A stretch of 64,000 nucleotides of DNA from Stappia indica (GTDB taxonomy: Bacteria > Pseudomonadota > Alphaproteobacteria > Rhizobiales > Stappiaceae): contig NZ_CP046908.1 in the NCBI RefSeq assembly GCF_009789575.1, positions 2,831,001-2,895,000 of the forward strand, written 5' to 3'. The notes under the pieces are model-generated. The model did not search any database and was not told the DNA's origin. It saw only the letters and a list, made by a program, of their open reading frames with translations. Below are positions 11,022 through 20,759 of this stretch, one piece after another. The position numbers were made by a program, and so were the translations under genes. The stretch's first letter is position 1. Each line of letters opens with the position of its first letter.

Positions 11022-12932
11022 CTAGGGCGTGTTGGTGGTCTGTGCGGCGACGAGAAACCATGCGGCGCGATCCGGACGCAGCAGGGAAGCGAGAACACTG
11101 GAGATGCGGACTGCGGGAGACGCCAGTATCGTGTCGGCGCTTAGATGCTCTTCGATCTTCGACCATTCGGCCACGAGATCACTGACGCTGAACACGGTGT
11201 GGCCAATGTTCAGCGAGAAGTTGGTCCCGTCCTCGATAAGGACTGCTCCGAATGTGGTAAAGTCTTTGGGGACGAAAATGTTTATGTTTACGTGGTCGAA
11301 GCCCTTCATCGCGCCGTCGGCGATATCAGCCAGCCCGCTCCGGTCCATGACCAAAAGCACCGCCGGCAAGAGGCTGGTCGGATTGGCCAGGATGGTCCGG
11401 AAGTCATTATAACGTTCCTCGGTCACGGCAGTCAGAAACTGCATCGCCTCCTTGCCGCTCAGCCCTGGATCGGCGATCCACCCGCCCCGTTGATGAAGAA
11501 ATGTGAGCAGAAGGCCAGAAATCGTTTCCAGCTCCTCCTCGCAACCCAGGACATTGGCTGCCGCCGCGAAAGACACGTAGAACGGAGTCATCTCGTCAGA
11601 CACTGGCACGATCGAATTACTGTAATGCGCCATTATCAGGCGCACGAGGTCGGCAGCCTTTGGAGCGGTTGCCGCTGTGCTCCCACCGGTGATGGTCTGT
11701 ATGTGGGCCGCGGCACCGAGCCAACCCAAGATGCTCATCAACCGCAGTGGCAGGAAGTAGAAGTCGGCGATGCCGCTGTCCTTCGAGAGCAACGCATAAG
11801 TGTCTTCGGTCAAGTCAGCCAAAAGTTGATCGGTCCCCTCGTCGATCGACTCTACGACCCCTTTCGATAGTTGCATGATTGCATCGGTGCAGTGCGTGCT
11901 GGACGCCGCCATCGGCAGAAGTGCGACCGCGCAAGCTGACTGGAGCCTAGCAACGTCGAAATGATCGCCCGTTGCGGCAATGCGGGCGCCGAAGGTCGTG
12001 GCCAGTCCCATTATAAAAGCGGCAGCGACTGCGGGCTCCCCCTCCAGTTTCGCGCAGACTGGCTGGATGACATCTAGAAACTGCTCGGCGTCGAACTCTC
12101 TGGTGAGCGATAGATACTGCTCCCAGATTGCGTCCGAAGCCGCGCGGATATGCTCGTTGCCTGCGCCGTCCGACGCCAAACCCGGGAACGTCTCGCTGAT
12201 GTGTGCGCTACCTCCGGAGAAGCGCGGATTCTTCGCGAGTTGGGAAATGCCGAAGAGATTGATCCCCCAGCAGACCGGGGACTGCTTTGTTCCCTGCATC
12301 GTCCTTGACACGACTTGTCCGACCTCAACTAGGTCAAGCGACGGCCGGGTTGTCTGAACGGGTGTTTCTCCTTTCAGGCACGACATAAGTGCGCTCGTGC
12401 AGTGCCCGTTTCCATCCGACTCTCCTGCATATTGGTCGGAACCCGCCGCTGCCAGGATCGAAATAGCCAATGATCCGGCCTTTCCAATGACATTGGGGTT
12501 GAGGAGGACGCCGATGTCATGGACGACGCCGCCTGCGTGGCAGGCGTCGACAATCAGGTTGGTGTGACGAATCTTCGCCTCGGTTATCCAGCCGAAGAGC
12601 TGTGGCATCGACAGGGCGTTCAGAGACATCCGGCCGACGTCGGTATCCTTCAGGCAAAGAAAGTAGCTGTTGTCCTTCACGCCGCCGTGTCCGGCAAAGA
12701 AGAACGTCAGTTCCTCGATGGGCGGGCCGGAGAAGAGCGCGACTTCGATGGTCGATCTCAACGCCGCCATCGTCGGCGACAGCAGCAGCTTCGACTGCGC
12801 CTGATCGTACTCACCCCAGTTCTTTGCCACGAGGTGCTCGAAGATTGTCGCTGCGTCGTTCTCCGCGCCCGCAAGGGGCTGGAGGGGCGAGTTGTCGTAG
12901 GCGTCGCAACCGATGGCGATCAGAACTCTCAG
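11022..12932 (-). CDS. Caspase-like (peptidase C14/metacaspase-type) protein with large uncharacterised C-terminal region
   Basis: Starting at a CTG at 12932 the protein is 636 residues and opens with [13 protein letters not shown], the usual first strand of bacterial caspase domains. The catalytic pair is clear: His82 in FFFAGHGG and Cys131 in IVDACHAGG. An Asp two residues before the Cys is the metacaspase-type feature linked to cleavage after Arg/Lys. The caspase fold ends near residue 230; the remaining ~400 residues look mainly helical and I recognise no domain. No signal peptide. The CTG overlaps the upstream gene's stop (CTGA, 12932-12929) with AGGAG seven bases before it; alternatives are TTG 12950 or ATG 13004, both within the upstream gene. 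GC content is visibly lower than in the flanks. Protease family is secure; a role in phage defence or regulated cell death is inference. Confidence 0.82.
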   Translation of the reverse strand: MRVLIAIGCDAYDNSPLQPLAGAENDAATIFEHLVAKNWGEYDQAQSKLLLSPTMAALRSTIEVALFSGPPIEELTFFFAGHGGVKDNSYFLCLKDTDVGRMSLNALSMPQLFGWITEAKIRHTNLIVDACHAGGVVHDIGVLLNPNVIGKAGSLAISILAAAGSDQYAGESDGNGHCTSALMSCLKGETPVQTTRPSLDLVEVGQVVSRTMQGTKQSPVCWGINLFGISQLAKNPRFSGGSAHISETFPGLASDGAGNEHIRAASDAIWEQYLSLTREFDAEQFLDVIQPVCAKLEGEPAVAAAFIMGLATTFGARIAATGDHFDVARLQSACAVALLPMAASSTHCTDAIMQLSKGVVESIDEGTDQLLADLTEDTYALLSKDSGIADFYFLPLRLMSILGWLGAAAHIQTITGGSTAATAPKAADLVRLIMAHYSNSIVPVSDEMTPFYVSFAAAANVLGCEEELETISGLLLTFLHQRGGWIADPGLSGKEAMQFLTAVTEERYNDFRTILANPTSLLPAVLLVMDRSGLADIADGAMKGFDHVNINIFVPKDFTTFGAVLIEDGTNFSLNIGHTVFSVSDLVAEWSKIEEHLSADTILASPAVRISSVLASLLRPDRAAWFLVAAQTTNTP

Positions 12933-13540
12933 AGCGCGTCTCCTTCCCAAGCCGGAGGGAATTTCGCAAGTCGCTCGCTTTCCCGCTGTCTGGCGATTTT
13001 GCACTTCTTGGCCTTCACCTGTTCGACTCGCTCGGTGAACTCCGGTCCCTGTGCTTCGAGGTCGGCGATGGCCTTTCGTCCCATGTGAAATTGCGGCAGA
13101 CTGACCTCGCCATTCTCGTCAATGCCAAATTCGATCATCTCAAGAGCGGCCAAGAAGGCCTCGGCAGGAGACTGCCCTGGGCCGACGACAATTGTATTTC
13201 CCGATTTCTCGGTGGACTGGCTGATCGTCTGGTAGAGGGAAGCTTGGAACTGCGTCATCAGCCCCGCGACCAAACGGTTTCTCGCCTCAACGAACTTGGC
13301 CAGGTCGTGGTTGACGACATCGTCGAAGCGGGACAAGAATTCGACCGAAATCGCCTGCATTTCGCCGGCATCGTCGCCGTACCCCGTAGCCTTCGTCTTC
13401 CACATTCGGCCATGCGAGAATTTCTGTGAATTCCGGGGGGAGATGAGTTCGTCGCGCCGCTTCTGCAGCTCGGCCGCGACTTGTTTGGTGAACGCCTCGC
13501 TGAATTCATTGATGCGGCTGCGGTATCTGAATGGCGTCAC
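12929..13540 (-). CDS. Uncharacterised charged protein, partner of the caspase-like protease
   Basis: 203 residues, GTG start at 13540 (an in-frame TGA lies four codons upstream, so the start cannot be earlier). Highly charged and largely helical, with no signal peptide, membrane span or motif that I recognise. The middle has a small Gly/Pro turn (NTIVVGPGQSPAEAF), and the C-terminus is rich in Lys/Arg (VKAKKCKIARQRESERLAKF). It is the first gene of a two-gene operon with the caspase-like gene, whose start overlaps its stop. By analogy with other protease-partner modules it could be a sensor, inhibitor or substrate; the basic C-terminus would suit a protease that cuts after Arg/Lys. Function unknown. 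Confidence 0.75.
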   Translation of the reverse strand: MTPFRYRSRINEFSEAFTKQVAAELQKRRDELISPRNSQKFSHGRMWKTKATGYGDDAGEMQAISVEFLSRFDDVVNHDLAKFVEARNRLVAGLMTQFQASLYQTISQSTEKSGNTIVVGPGQSPAEAFLAALEMIEFGIDENGEVSLPQFHMGRKAIADLEAQGPEFTERVEQVKAKKCKIARQRESERLAKFPPAWEGDAL

Positions 13541-13574
13541 TTGGCCGACTCATAGTTGCAGTTATATTCAAACG

Positions 13575-13603
13575 ATTATAATCGTGAATCTATCTCCGAA
13601 CAA
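13575..13603 (-). promoter_or_regulatory. Promoter of the caspase operon with palindromic -10
   Basis: On the minus strand, TTGTTC (13603-13598) lies 17 bp from a perfect TATAAT (13580-13575). The -10 box is embedded in a 12-bp perfect palindrome CGATTATAATCG (13573-13584), a possible repressor site. Transcription would start about 30 nt before the GTG of the 203-residue gene. Confidence 0.65.
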
Positions 13604-13750
13604 CGTTTCGGACTTGACGATCCCAAGATTATCGACACGCTCACCGTCGGCGATGTTGTTTATCGGAATAGCTGTTCGGGAGTGGATAGAAAGAATTTGT
13701 CCACGATCTCTCTCATGATACATTAGAATCAAAGCTCAGTCCCCTCCCCC

Positions 13751-15604
13751 TCACTCCGGCCGGATGCGCAGCGCCCGCAGGGCGTTGAGGATCACGGCGA
13801 CGTCGATCACCTCTTGCAGCAGGGCGCCCTGCACCGGCGTCAGGTAGCCGAAGGCGGCGGCGAACATTCCCAGCACCGACAGGCCGATGCCGGCGACGAC
13901 GCTTTCCAGCGCGATCCGCCGCGCGGCGCGGGCGATCGTCATGCCGGCGCCGAGTTGCCCGATCCGGTCGACCAGGAGCACCACGTCCGCCGCCTCGGCC
14001 GAGGCCGCCGCCCCGCGCGCGCCCATGGCAACGCCCACATCGGCCGCCGCCAGCGCCGGCGCATCGTTGACGCCGTCGCCCACCATCATCACCGGGCCGT
14101 TCTTGCGTTCGGTGAGGACCAGCAGCACCTTCTGGTCGGGCGTCAGCCCGGCGCGCAGCCCGTCGAGGCCGAGCCCCTGCGTCACCCGCTCGGCCACGTC
14201 CGCCCGGTCGCCGGTCGCCAGCAGGATCCGCTTGATGCCGCCGCGCCGCAGCCCGGCCAGCATGGCGCCGACGCCCTCGCGCAAGGGGTCCGACATCACC
14301 AGATGCCCGGCCAGCCGCCCGTCCACCGCCACCGCGACGACCACCGCCCCGGCGGCGATCTCCGGCAGCGGGCCCGGTGTCTTCTCGCCGACAAGCCGCG
14401 CGACGAAGCCCGTGACGAAGCCGTGGCCGCCGACGACGACCGCGCGCCCCTCGACCTCGCCGCTCACCCCTTCGCCGGCGGCCTCGCTCACCGCCAGCGG
14501 CACGGCGAGCGCCAGGCCCTGCTCGCGCGCGGCGGCGACGATGGCCTGGGCGACCGGGTGTTTCGAGGCCTGGTCCAGCGAGGCGGCAAGGCGCAGCAGC
14601 TCCGCCTCGCCCAGGCCGTCCGCGGCCTCGATGGCGACGATCTGCGGCCGCCCGTCGGTCAGCGTGCCGGTCTTGTCGAGGATCAGCGTGCGGATGCGCG
14701 CCATGGCCTCCAGCGGCCCGGCGCCCTTGATCAGCACGCCGAAATGCGCCGCCCGCGACAGGCCGGCGACCAGCGCCACCGGCACGGCCAGGATCAGCGG
14801 GCAGGGCGTTGCCACCACCAGCACGGCGACGGCGCGGATCGGGTCGCCCGTCGCCCACCAGGCACCGAGCGCAATGGCCAGCGTCACCGCGAGAAAGCCC
14901 AGCGACCAGCGGTCGGCGAGCCGCGACATCGGCGCCTTGGAACGCTGCGCCGCCTCCACCAGCCGGACGATGCCGGCATAGGTGCTTTCCGCCGCGCGGC
15001 GGGTGGCGGTCATGTCGAATGCCTCGCCCGCATTGGTCGACCCGCTCATCGCCTCATTGCCCTGCGCCAGGCGCTGCGGCAGGGATTCCCCGGTCAGCGC
15101 TGAGGTGTCGAGGAAGGCGGTAGCGGAGGTCAGCGTGCCGTCGACCGGCACCACGTCGCCCTGCCGGATCAGCAGCCGGTCGCCGGGCTGGATCTCGCTG
15201 AGCGGCACATCCTCCAGCGCGCCGCCGCGATAGCGCGTCGCCGTGCGCGGCACCCGCGACAGCAGGTCGTGCATCTCGCGCCGCGCCCGCCCTTCGGCAA
15301 AGCTCTCCAGGAAGGTGCCGCCCGAATACATCACCGCGACCACGGCCGCCGCCAGCGTTTCGCCGAAGGCGAGCGCCGCGCTCATCGACAGCGCCGCGAC
15401 GATGTCGAGGCCGACCTCGCCGCGCCCGATGCTGCGGATGATCTCCACGACCAGCGCGACGAGCGCCGGCACCACGCCGGCGAACCAGACGAGGCGTGCG
15501 GTCTCGCCCTGGCCGGCCAGATAAAGGACGAGACCGCCGACCAGTCCGCCAACGGCAAGGATCAGGATCGCCGTCTTGAAACGGTCGGTCGCGCTGCGCT
15601 CCAT
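13751..15604 (-). CDS. Heavy-metal translocating P1B-type ATPase
   Basis: 617 residues, an inner-membrane metal exporter. Ordered features are N-terminal membrane helices without a cytosolic HMA domain, the actuator TGES loop (ALTGESLPQ about residue 172), the transmembrane metal motif TPCPLILAVP (about 266), the phosphorylation site DKTGTLTDG (about 313) and the hinge GDGVNDAPALAAADVGVAMG (about 516). The TPC motif differs from the CPC of Cu/Zn pumps and the SPC of CoaT-type pumps. The C-terminus lacks the HEGGT motif of the Co group (LLQEVIDVAVILN instead), so the metal is uncertain. It sits head-to-head with nikR beside nikABCDE, making nickel or cobalt efflux plausible. Confidence 0.88.
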   Translation of the reverse strand: MERSATDRFKTAILILAVGGLVGGLVLYLAGQGETARLVWFAGVVPALVALVVEIIRSIGRGEVGLDIVAALSMSAALAFGETLAAAVVAVMYSGGTFLESFAEGRARREMHDLLSRVPRTATRYRGGALEDVPLSEIQPGDRLLIRQGDVVPVDGTLTSATAFLDTSALTGESLPQRLAQGNEAMSGSTNAGEAFDMTATRRAAESTYAGIVRLVEAAQRSKAPMSRLADRWSLGFLAVTLAIALGAWWATGDPIRAVAVLVVATPCPLILAVPVALVAGLSRAAHFGVLIKGAGPLEAMARIRTLILDKTGTLTDGRPQIVAIEAADGLGEAELLRLAASLDQASKHPVAQAIVAAAREQGLALAVPLAVSEAAGEGVSGEVEGRAVVVGGHGFVTGFVARLVGEKTPGPLPEIAAGAVVVAVAVDGRLAGHLVMSDPLREGVGAMLAGLRRGGIKRILLATGDRADVAERVTQGLGLDGLRAGLTPDQKVLLVLTERKNGPVMMVGDGVNDAPALAAADVGVAMGARGAAASAEAADVVLLVDRIGQLGAGMTIARAARRIALESVVAGIGLSVLGMFAAAFGYLTPVQGALLQEVIDVAVILNALRALRIRPE

Positions 15605-15823
15605 GCGGCAATTCCCTTTGGCTGGCGCGCGGCCCGCCGGGGCCTCTCGCGCGTGGCTGGCGGCATCATCGCGCGCGGCGGCGGGCCCGTCGAGCCTGTC
15701 CGGCGTCGCATGCCTGTCGCAGGCGTGTTTCTCGCTGTCGCCCCCCCTCTGTCACCCGGATGGGGCAGCATCGCCCGTCCGCTTCTGCTATGGTCCCGCC
15801 GCACGGCGGAACGGAAAGGTGTC

Positions 15824-16339
15824 ATGGAACGTATCACGATCACGGTCGACGAGGATTTGTTGCGGGAGATCGACGCCCTCAGCGAGAAGCGCGGCTATGC
15901 CAGCCGCTCCGAGATCTTCCGCGACATGGCCCGCGAGGCGCTGGCGCGCGAGGCGATCGGCCCGGACGGCGAGCTCGACAACGACCGCCCCTGCTACGGC
16001 GCGCTCACCTATGTCTACGACCACGGCATCCGCGACCTGCCCAACCGCCTGACCGACAACCATCACGCCCATCACGCCCTGTCGGTCGCCACCACCCATG
16101 TCCATGTCAGCGCCGAGAACTGCCTGGAAGTGTCGATCCTGGCCGGCACCGCCGGCGAGCTGCGCCGCTTCGCCGACAGCGTGACCAGCCAGCGCGGCGT
16201 GCGCCACGGCAGCCTGCATGTCTTTCCCGCCGCGCCCGGCGAGACGCTGCTGCTGCGCGGCCAGCCCCATGCCCACCATCACACCCACGGGCACACCCAC
16301 GGGCACGACCAGGACAACGAGCCCGGCCGCGACCGCTGA
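15824..16339 (+). CDS. nikR: Nickel-responsive regulator NikR
   Basis: 171 residues. N-terminal ribbon-helix-helix (MERITITVDEDLLREID, YASRSEIFRDMAREAL) and C-terminal ACT-like metal domain. The high-affinity nickel ligands are present: an upstream His, then THVHVSAENCLEV supplying His-x-His and Cys. Ni-bound NikR represses nickel uptake. It lies directly upstream of nikABCDE, and a fitting operator is present in the gap. The protein carries an unusual His-rich tail (HAHHHTHGHTHGHD) beyond the normal C-terminus, which may buffer metal. Start ATG 15824 follows an AAAGGTG site. Confidence 0.94.
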   Translation: MERITITVDEDLLREIDALSEKRGYASRSEIFRDMAREALAREAIGPDGELDNDRPCYGALTYVYDHGIRDLPNRLTDNHHAHHALSVATTHVHVSAENCLEVSILAGTAGELRRFADSVTSQRGVRHGSLHVFPAAPGETLLLRGQPHAHHHTHGHTHGHDQDNEPGRDR

Positions 16340-16387
16340 CCTTCCAATCGCGCCTTGACCGGTAGGGGAGCTTGACCGGATGGGGCG

Positions 16388-16415
16388 GTATGATGTTATT
16401 GAAATAACTCACACC
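16388..16415. promoter_or_regulatory. NikR operator upstream of nikA
   Basis: The site reads GGTATGAT-GTTATT-GA-AATAAC-TCACACC, an extended inverted repeat whose ends fit the classical NikR half-site GTATGA. The inner arms GTTATT/AATAAC are perfect. The spacer between GTATGA and TCACAC is 15 bp, not the 16 bp of the E. coli site, because the left arm has one extra T. It lies 25 bp before the nikA start. Confidence 0.75.
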
Positions 16416-16440
16416 GTCTCTCCTGCCCTGAAAGCGACCG

Positions 16441-18078
16441 ATGTTCGAGGTTTTTCGCGGCGCAGCGCGCGCTCTTGCCCGTTCCGCCCTTCTTGCCGGC
16501 CTGATTCTCCCCTCGACCCTGGTGTCCCTTCCGGTCCCCCTCTCGTCGGCGCCTGCCGCCGCGGACGGGCCGGATCTCGCCTTTTCCTGGCCGCTCAATG
16601 TCGGCCCGCTCAACCCGCATCTCTATTCGCCGAACCAGATGTTCGCGCAGGCCATGGTCTACGAGCCGCTGGTGCGCTACCGCGCGGACGGCACGGTCGT
16701 GCCCTGGCTCGCCGCCTCCTGGGACGTGTCGGAGGACGGGCGCGTCTACACCTTCGCCCTGCGCGAGGATGTGACCTTTTCCAACGGCGAGCCCTTCGAT
16801 GCCGCCGCCGCCAAGGCGAATTTCGACGCGATCCTCGCCAACCGGTCCCGCCATGCCTGGCTGGAGCTCGCCAACCAGATCGTCTCGGCTAAGGTCGCCG
16901 GCCCGCATCTGTTGCGGCTGACGCTCAAGGACGCCTATTACCCGGTGCTGCAGGAACTGGCGCTGCCCCGCCCCTTCCGCTTCATCGCGCCCTCGCAATT
17001 CGTCGACGGCGGCACCAAGGACGGCATCGCCGCTCCCGTCGGCACCGGCCCCTGGCTGCTCACCGAGACCTCGCTCGGCGAGCGCGACGTCTTTGCGCGC
17101 AACGAGGCCTATTGGGGCGACAGGCCGGCCTATGCCTCGGTCACCGTCAAGGTCATCCCGGATCCCAACACCCGCGCCATCGCCTTCGAGACCGGCGAGA
17201 TCGACCTGATCTACGGCACCGACGGGCCGATCTCGCCCGACACGTTCGAGCGTTTTCGTTCCATGGGCGAGCGGGCGGGCATCACCGCCGCCCTGTCGGA
17301 GCCGCTGGAAAGCCGGGTCCTGGCGCTCAACAGCAATCGCGGCGCCACGCGCGATCTTGCCGTGCGCCGGGCGATCAGCCACGCGGTCGACAAGGACACG
17401 ATGATCGCGACCGTGCTCTACGGCACCCAGCGCCGTGCCGACACGCTGTTCGCGCCCAACGTGCCGTATGCCGATATCGGCCTTGCGCCCTATCCTTACG
17501 ACCTCGACGAGGCGCGGCGCCTGCTGGAGGCGGCCGGCTGGACCGCACCCGACGACGGCGGCATCCGCGAGAAGGACGGCGCGCGGCTGAGCATCGAGCT
17601 CTGCTTCGTCGGCACGGATGCGGTCGCCAAGTCGATGGCCGAGATCGTCCAGGCGGACCTGCGCCGCGTCGGCATCGAGGTCCTGCTCACCGGCGAGGAG
17701 GAGAGCAGCATCTATGCCCGCCAGCGCGACGGCCGCTTCGGCATGATCTTCAACCGCACCTGGGGCGCGCCCTACGATCCGCATGCCTTCGTCAGCTCCA
17801 TGCGCCTGCCCTCCCATGCCGATTACCAGGCCCAGCTCGGCCTCGCCGACAAGGCCGAGATCGATGCGATGATCGGCAAGGTGCTGGTCACCACCGACGA
17901 GGCGGCGCGGCAGCAGATCTACCGCGATCTCCTCACCCGCCTGCACGACCAGGCGGTCTACCTGCCGCTCACCTATGTCACCGCCGTCGCCGCCGCGCGC
18001 CGGTCGGTGGGAGAGGTGCCCTTCGGCGCCATGTCGAGCGAGATCCCCTTCGACCGCCTGACCCCGGCGGCGGACTGA
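16441..18078 (+). CDS. nikA: Nickel ABC transporter substrate-binding protein NikA
   Basis: 545-residue periplasmic protein of the SBP_bac_5 family with a signal peptide (cleavage near SAPAAADG, about residue 40). Mature protein starts [35 protein letters not shown], characteristic of NikA rather than oligopeptide-binding proteins. Further blocks are [31 protein letters not shown] and [15 protein letters not shown]. It captures nickel, probably as a small-ligand complex, and delivers it to NikBCDE. First gene of a tightly packed operon under the NikR site. Confidence 0.92.
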   Translation: MFEVFRGAARALARSALLAGLILPSTLVSLPVPLSSAPAAADGPDLAFSWPLNVGPLNPHLYSPNQMFAQAMVYEPLVRYRADGTVVPWLAASWDVSEDGRVYTFALREDVTFSNGEPFDAAAAKANFDAILANRSRHAWLELANQIVSAKVAGPHLLRLTLKDAYYPVLQELALPRPFRFIAPSQFVDGGTKDGIAAPVGTGPWLLTETSLGERDVFARNEAYWGDRPAYASVTVKVIPDPNTRAIAFETGEIDLIYGTDGPISPDTFERFRSMGERAGITAALSEPLESRVLALNSNRGATRDLAVRRAISHAVDKDTMIATVLYGTQRRADTLFAPNVPYADIGLAPYPYDLDEARRLLEAAGWTAPDDGGIREKDGARLSIELCFVGTDAVAKSMAEIVQADLRRVGIEVLLTGEEESSIYARQRDGRFGMIFNRTWGAPYDPHAFVSSMRLPSHADYQAQLGLADKAEIDAMIGKVLVTTDEAARQQIYRDLLTRLHDQAVYLPLTYVTAVAAARRSVGEVPFGAMSSEIPFDRLTPAAD

Positions 18079-18082
18079 GCCG

Positions 18083-19027
18083 ATGGCCGGGTTCATCCTC
18101 CGCCGCGTCCTTCTGCTGGTGCCGATGCTGCTCGGCGCCTCGCTGGTCGTCTTCCTGATGCTGCGGCTGGGGCCGAGCGACCCGGCGATGGACTATCTGC
18201 GCCTGTCCAAGGTGCCGCCGACGCCGCAGGCGCTGGAGGACGCGCGCATGATGCTCGGGCTCGACCGGCCGATCCTGACCCAGTATCTCGACTGGCTCGG
18301 CAAGGCGGTGCGGCTCGATTTCGGTGTCTCCTATGCCACCCAGCGCCCGGTGCTGCCGGACCTGCTGCACTTCCTGCCGGCAACGCTGCAGCTCGCCGGT
18401 GTCGCGCTGGCGCTGACCATCGGCCTTTCGGTGCCGCTCGGCATCTGGGCGGCGCGCCACCGCGAGCGCTGGCCGGACCACCTGGTGCGGCTGATCGCCT
18501 TCATCGGCGTCTCGATGCCGAATTTCTGGCTCGGCTTTCTGCTCGTGTTGCTGTTCTCGGTCCATCTCGGCTGGCTGCCGGCGATGGGGCGTGGCGGGCT
18601 TGCCCATCTGGTGATGCCGGCGCTCGCCATCTCGTTCATGTCGCTCGCCATCAACGCCCGGCTGCTGCGCGCCAGCATGCTGGAGGCTGCCGGCCAGCCG
18701 CATGTGCGCTATGCGCGGCTGCGCGGCCTGCCCGAGCGGCGGGTCGAGCGCGCCCATGTGCTGCGCAATGCCTGGCTGCCCGTCATCACTGCCATGGGCA
18801 TGCATGTCGGCGAGATGATCGGCGGCACCCTGATCATCGAAAGCATCTTCGGCTGGCCCGGCGTCGGCCGCTACGCCGTCTCGGCCATCCTCAACCGCGA
18901 CTATCCGGTCATCCAGTGCTTCACCCTGGCGATGGTCGCCATCTTCATGCTGTGCAATCTCGTGGTCGACATCGTCTATGCGCTGGCCGACCCGCGCATC
19001 CGCCTGTCGGCGGAGGGGGTGGAATGA
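18083..19027 (+). CDS. nikB: Nickel ABC transporter permease NikB
   Basis: 314-residue inner-membrane permease, BPD_transp_1 family with six helices and an N-terminal [29 protein letters not shown] typical of DppB/NikB. The EAA-type loop is near [24 protein letters not shown]. It begins four bases after nikA stops and overlaps nikC by ATGA. Confidence 0.92.
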   Translation: MAGFILRRVLLLVPMLLGASLVVFLMLRLGPSDPAMDYLRLSKVPPTPQALEDARMMLGLDRPILTQYLDWLGKAVRLDFGVSYATQRPVLPDLLHFLPATLQLAGVALALTIGLSVPLGIWAARHRERWPDHLVRLIAFIGVSMPNFWLGFLLVLLFSVHLGWLPAMGRGGLAHLVMPALAISFMSLAINARLLRASMLEAAGQPHVRYARLRGLPERRVERAHVLRNAWLPVITAMGMHVGEMIGGTLIIESIFGWPGVGRYAVSAILNRDYPVIQCFTLAMVAIFMLCNLVVDIVYALADPRIRLSAEGVE

Positions 19028-19929
19028 CCGACCTGCCGCTCTCTGGCCCTGCTGGGGGTCCTTCCGCCCGTCCCTCCCGCCGTCTCCTTTCCCGGCTGGC
19101 CGCGCCCTTCTCCGGCCGCTGGCCGGTGCGCATCGCCCTTGCCGTCGTCGCCCTGCTGCTGGTCGCCGCGCTCGCCGGTCCCTGGATCTCGCCGCACGAT
19201 CCGGACGCGATCGACCTGACCCAGCGCCTGCAGGGCGCCGATGCCGTCCACTGGCTCGGCACCGATCATCTCGGCCGCGACATCCTTTCCCGGCTGATTG
19301 CCGGCGTGCGGGTCTCGCTCGGCGTCGTCGCGCTGACGCTGGCGCTCATTCTCGTGCTCGGCATCGTGGTCGGCGGCGCCTCCGGCTTCATCGGCGGCCG
19401 CACCGACCAGCTGATCATGCGCGTCACCGACGTGTTCCTCACCTTCCCCACCCTGGTGCTGGCCCTGTTCATGATCGGCATGCTCGGCACCGGCCTCGTC
19501 AACGTGGTCATCGCCATCGCCCTGTCGCACTGGGCCTGGTATGCGCGCATCGTCCGCGGCATCGTCCTGTCGCTGCGCCATCGCGACTACCTGCTCGCCG
19601 CCCGCCTTGCCGGGGCGAGCCGGCTGCGCATCTTCGCCGCCCACCTGCTGCCCGCCACCCTGTCGCAGCTGCTGGTGCTCGCCACGCTCGATATCGGCCA
19701 CATGATGCTGCATGTCTCCGGTCTCTCCTTCCTCGGCCTCGGCGTCGCCCCGCCGACTGCCGAATGGGGCGTGATGATCGGCGATGCGCGCCAGTTCGTC
19801 TGGACCGCGCCCATGCTGATCTTCTGGCCGGGCCTGGCGCTCTTCGTCTCGGTGATGGCGTTCAACATCCTGGGCGACGCGCTGCGCGACCGTCTCGACC
19901 CGCATCTGAGGGCGGACCATTGTCACTGA
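19024..19929 (+). CDS. nikC: Nickel ABC transporter permease NikC
   Basis: 301-residue second permease, DppC/NikC type: a cytoplasmic N-terminal tail of about 35 residues, then six helices. Key segments are [24 protein letters not shown] (the conserved GTDxxGRD motif) and [19 protein letters not shown] (EAA loop). ATG overlaps the nikB stop. Confidence 0.92.
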   Translation: MTDLPLSGPAGGPSARPSRRLLSRLAAPFSGRWPVRIALAVVALLLVAALAGPWISPHDPDAIDLTQRLQGADAVHWLGTDHLGRDILSRLIAGVRVSLGVVALTLALILVLGIVVGGASGFIGGRTDQLIMRVTDVFLTFPTLVLALFMIGMLGTGLVNVVIAIALSHWAWYARIVRGIVLSLRHRDYLLAARLAGASRLRIFAAHLLPATLSQLLVLATLDIGHMMLHVSGLSFLGLGVAPPTAEWGVMIGDARQFVWTAPMLIFWPGLALFVSVMAFNILGDALRDRLDPHLRADHCH

Positions 19930-19940
19930 GCCCCGCGTCC

Positions 19941-20759
19941 ATGAGCCTTTCGCCCGCCACTGCCCCCACCCCTGCCTCCGGCCTCCTCACCATCGAGGGG
20001 CTGACGGTCGCCGCCGGCCGTGACGGCACCGGTCCCGTCCTGGTCCGCGACCTGACGCTGGAGGTCCGGCGCGGCCGCGTGCTGGCGCTGGTCGGGGCCA
20101 GCGGCTCGGGCAAGTCGATGACCTGCATGGCCGCGCTCGGTACCCTGCCGCCCGGCACCAGGGCGCTCTCCGGCCGCGTCCGTCTCGATGGTGCCGAGTG
20201 TCCGCCCGCGAGCCTGCGCGGCCGGCAGGTCGCAACGATCCTGCAGAACCCGCGCAGCGCCTTCAATCCGGTGCGCACCATGCGCGACCACGCGGTCGAG
20301 ACGCTCGCCGCGCTGGGCCTCGCCGGCTCCGACAGCGAAGCCCGCATCATCTCGGCAATGGCCGAGGCCGGGCTCGACGAGCCCGCCCGCATCCTGCCGC
20401 TGCATGCCTTCGAGATGAGCGGCGGCATGCTGCAGCGGATGATGATCGCGCTGGCGCTCCTCGCCGAGGCGCCGTTCCTCTTCGCCGACGAGCCGACCAC
20501 CGATCTCGATCTGGTGGTGCAGGCGCGCATCCTCGATCTTCTGGAGCGTCTCGTCGCCGCGCGCGGCCTCGGCGTCCTGCTCGTCACCCACGACATGGGC
20601 GTCGTCGCCCGCCTTGCCGACGATGTCGCGGTGCTCGATCACGGCCGCCTGGTCGAATGCGCGTCGGTCGAAGAGGTGTTCCATGCGCCGCGCCATCCGG
20701 TCACCCGAATGCTGGTTGCGGCGCACCTTGCCCTTTACGGACTGGAGCTTGCCCCATGA
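19941..20759 (+). CDS. nikD: Nickel ABC transporter ATP-binding protein NikD
   Basis: 272-residue ATPase. Walker A is GASGSGKSM (about 53-61), the Q-loop is [13 protein letters not shown], the signature is a variant [13 protein letters not shown], Walker B is [12 protein letters not shown] and the switch His is in VTHDMGVV. The signature SGGMLQRM is characteristic of NikD. ATG 19941 is preferred; a TTG at 19920 overlapping the nikC stop is possible. Confidence 0.9.
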   Translation: MSLSPATAPTPASGLLTIEGLTVAAGRDGTGPVLVRDLTLEVRRGRVLALVGASGSGKSMTCMAALGTLPPGTRALSGRVRLDGAECPPASLRGRQVATILQNPRSAFNPVRTMRDHAVETLAALGLAGSDSEARIISAMAEAGLDEPARILPLHAFEMSGGMLQRMMIALALLAEAPFLFADEPTTDLDLVVQARILDLLERLVAARGLGVLLVTHDMGVVARLADDVAVLDHGRLVECASVEEVFHAPRHPVTRMLVAAHLALYGLELAP

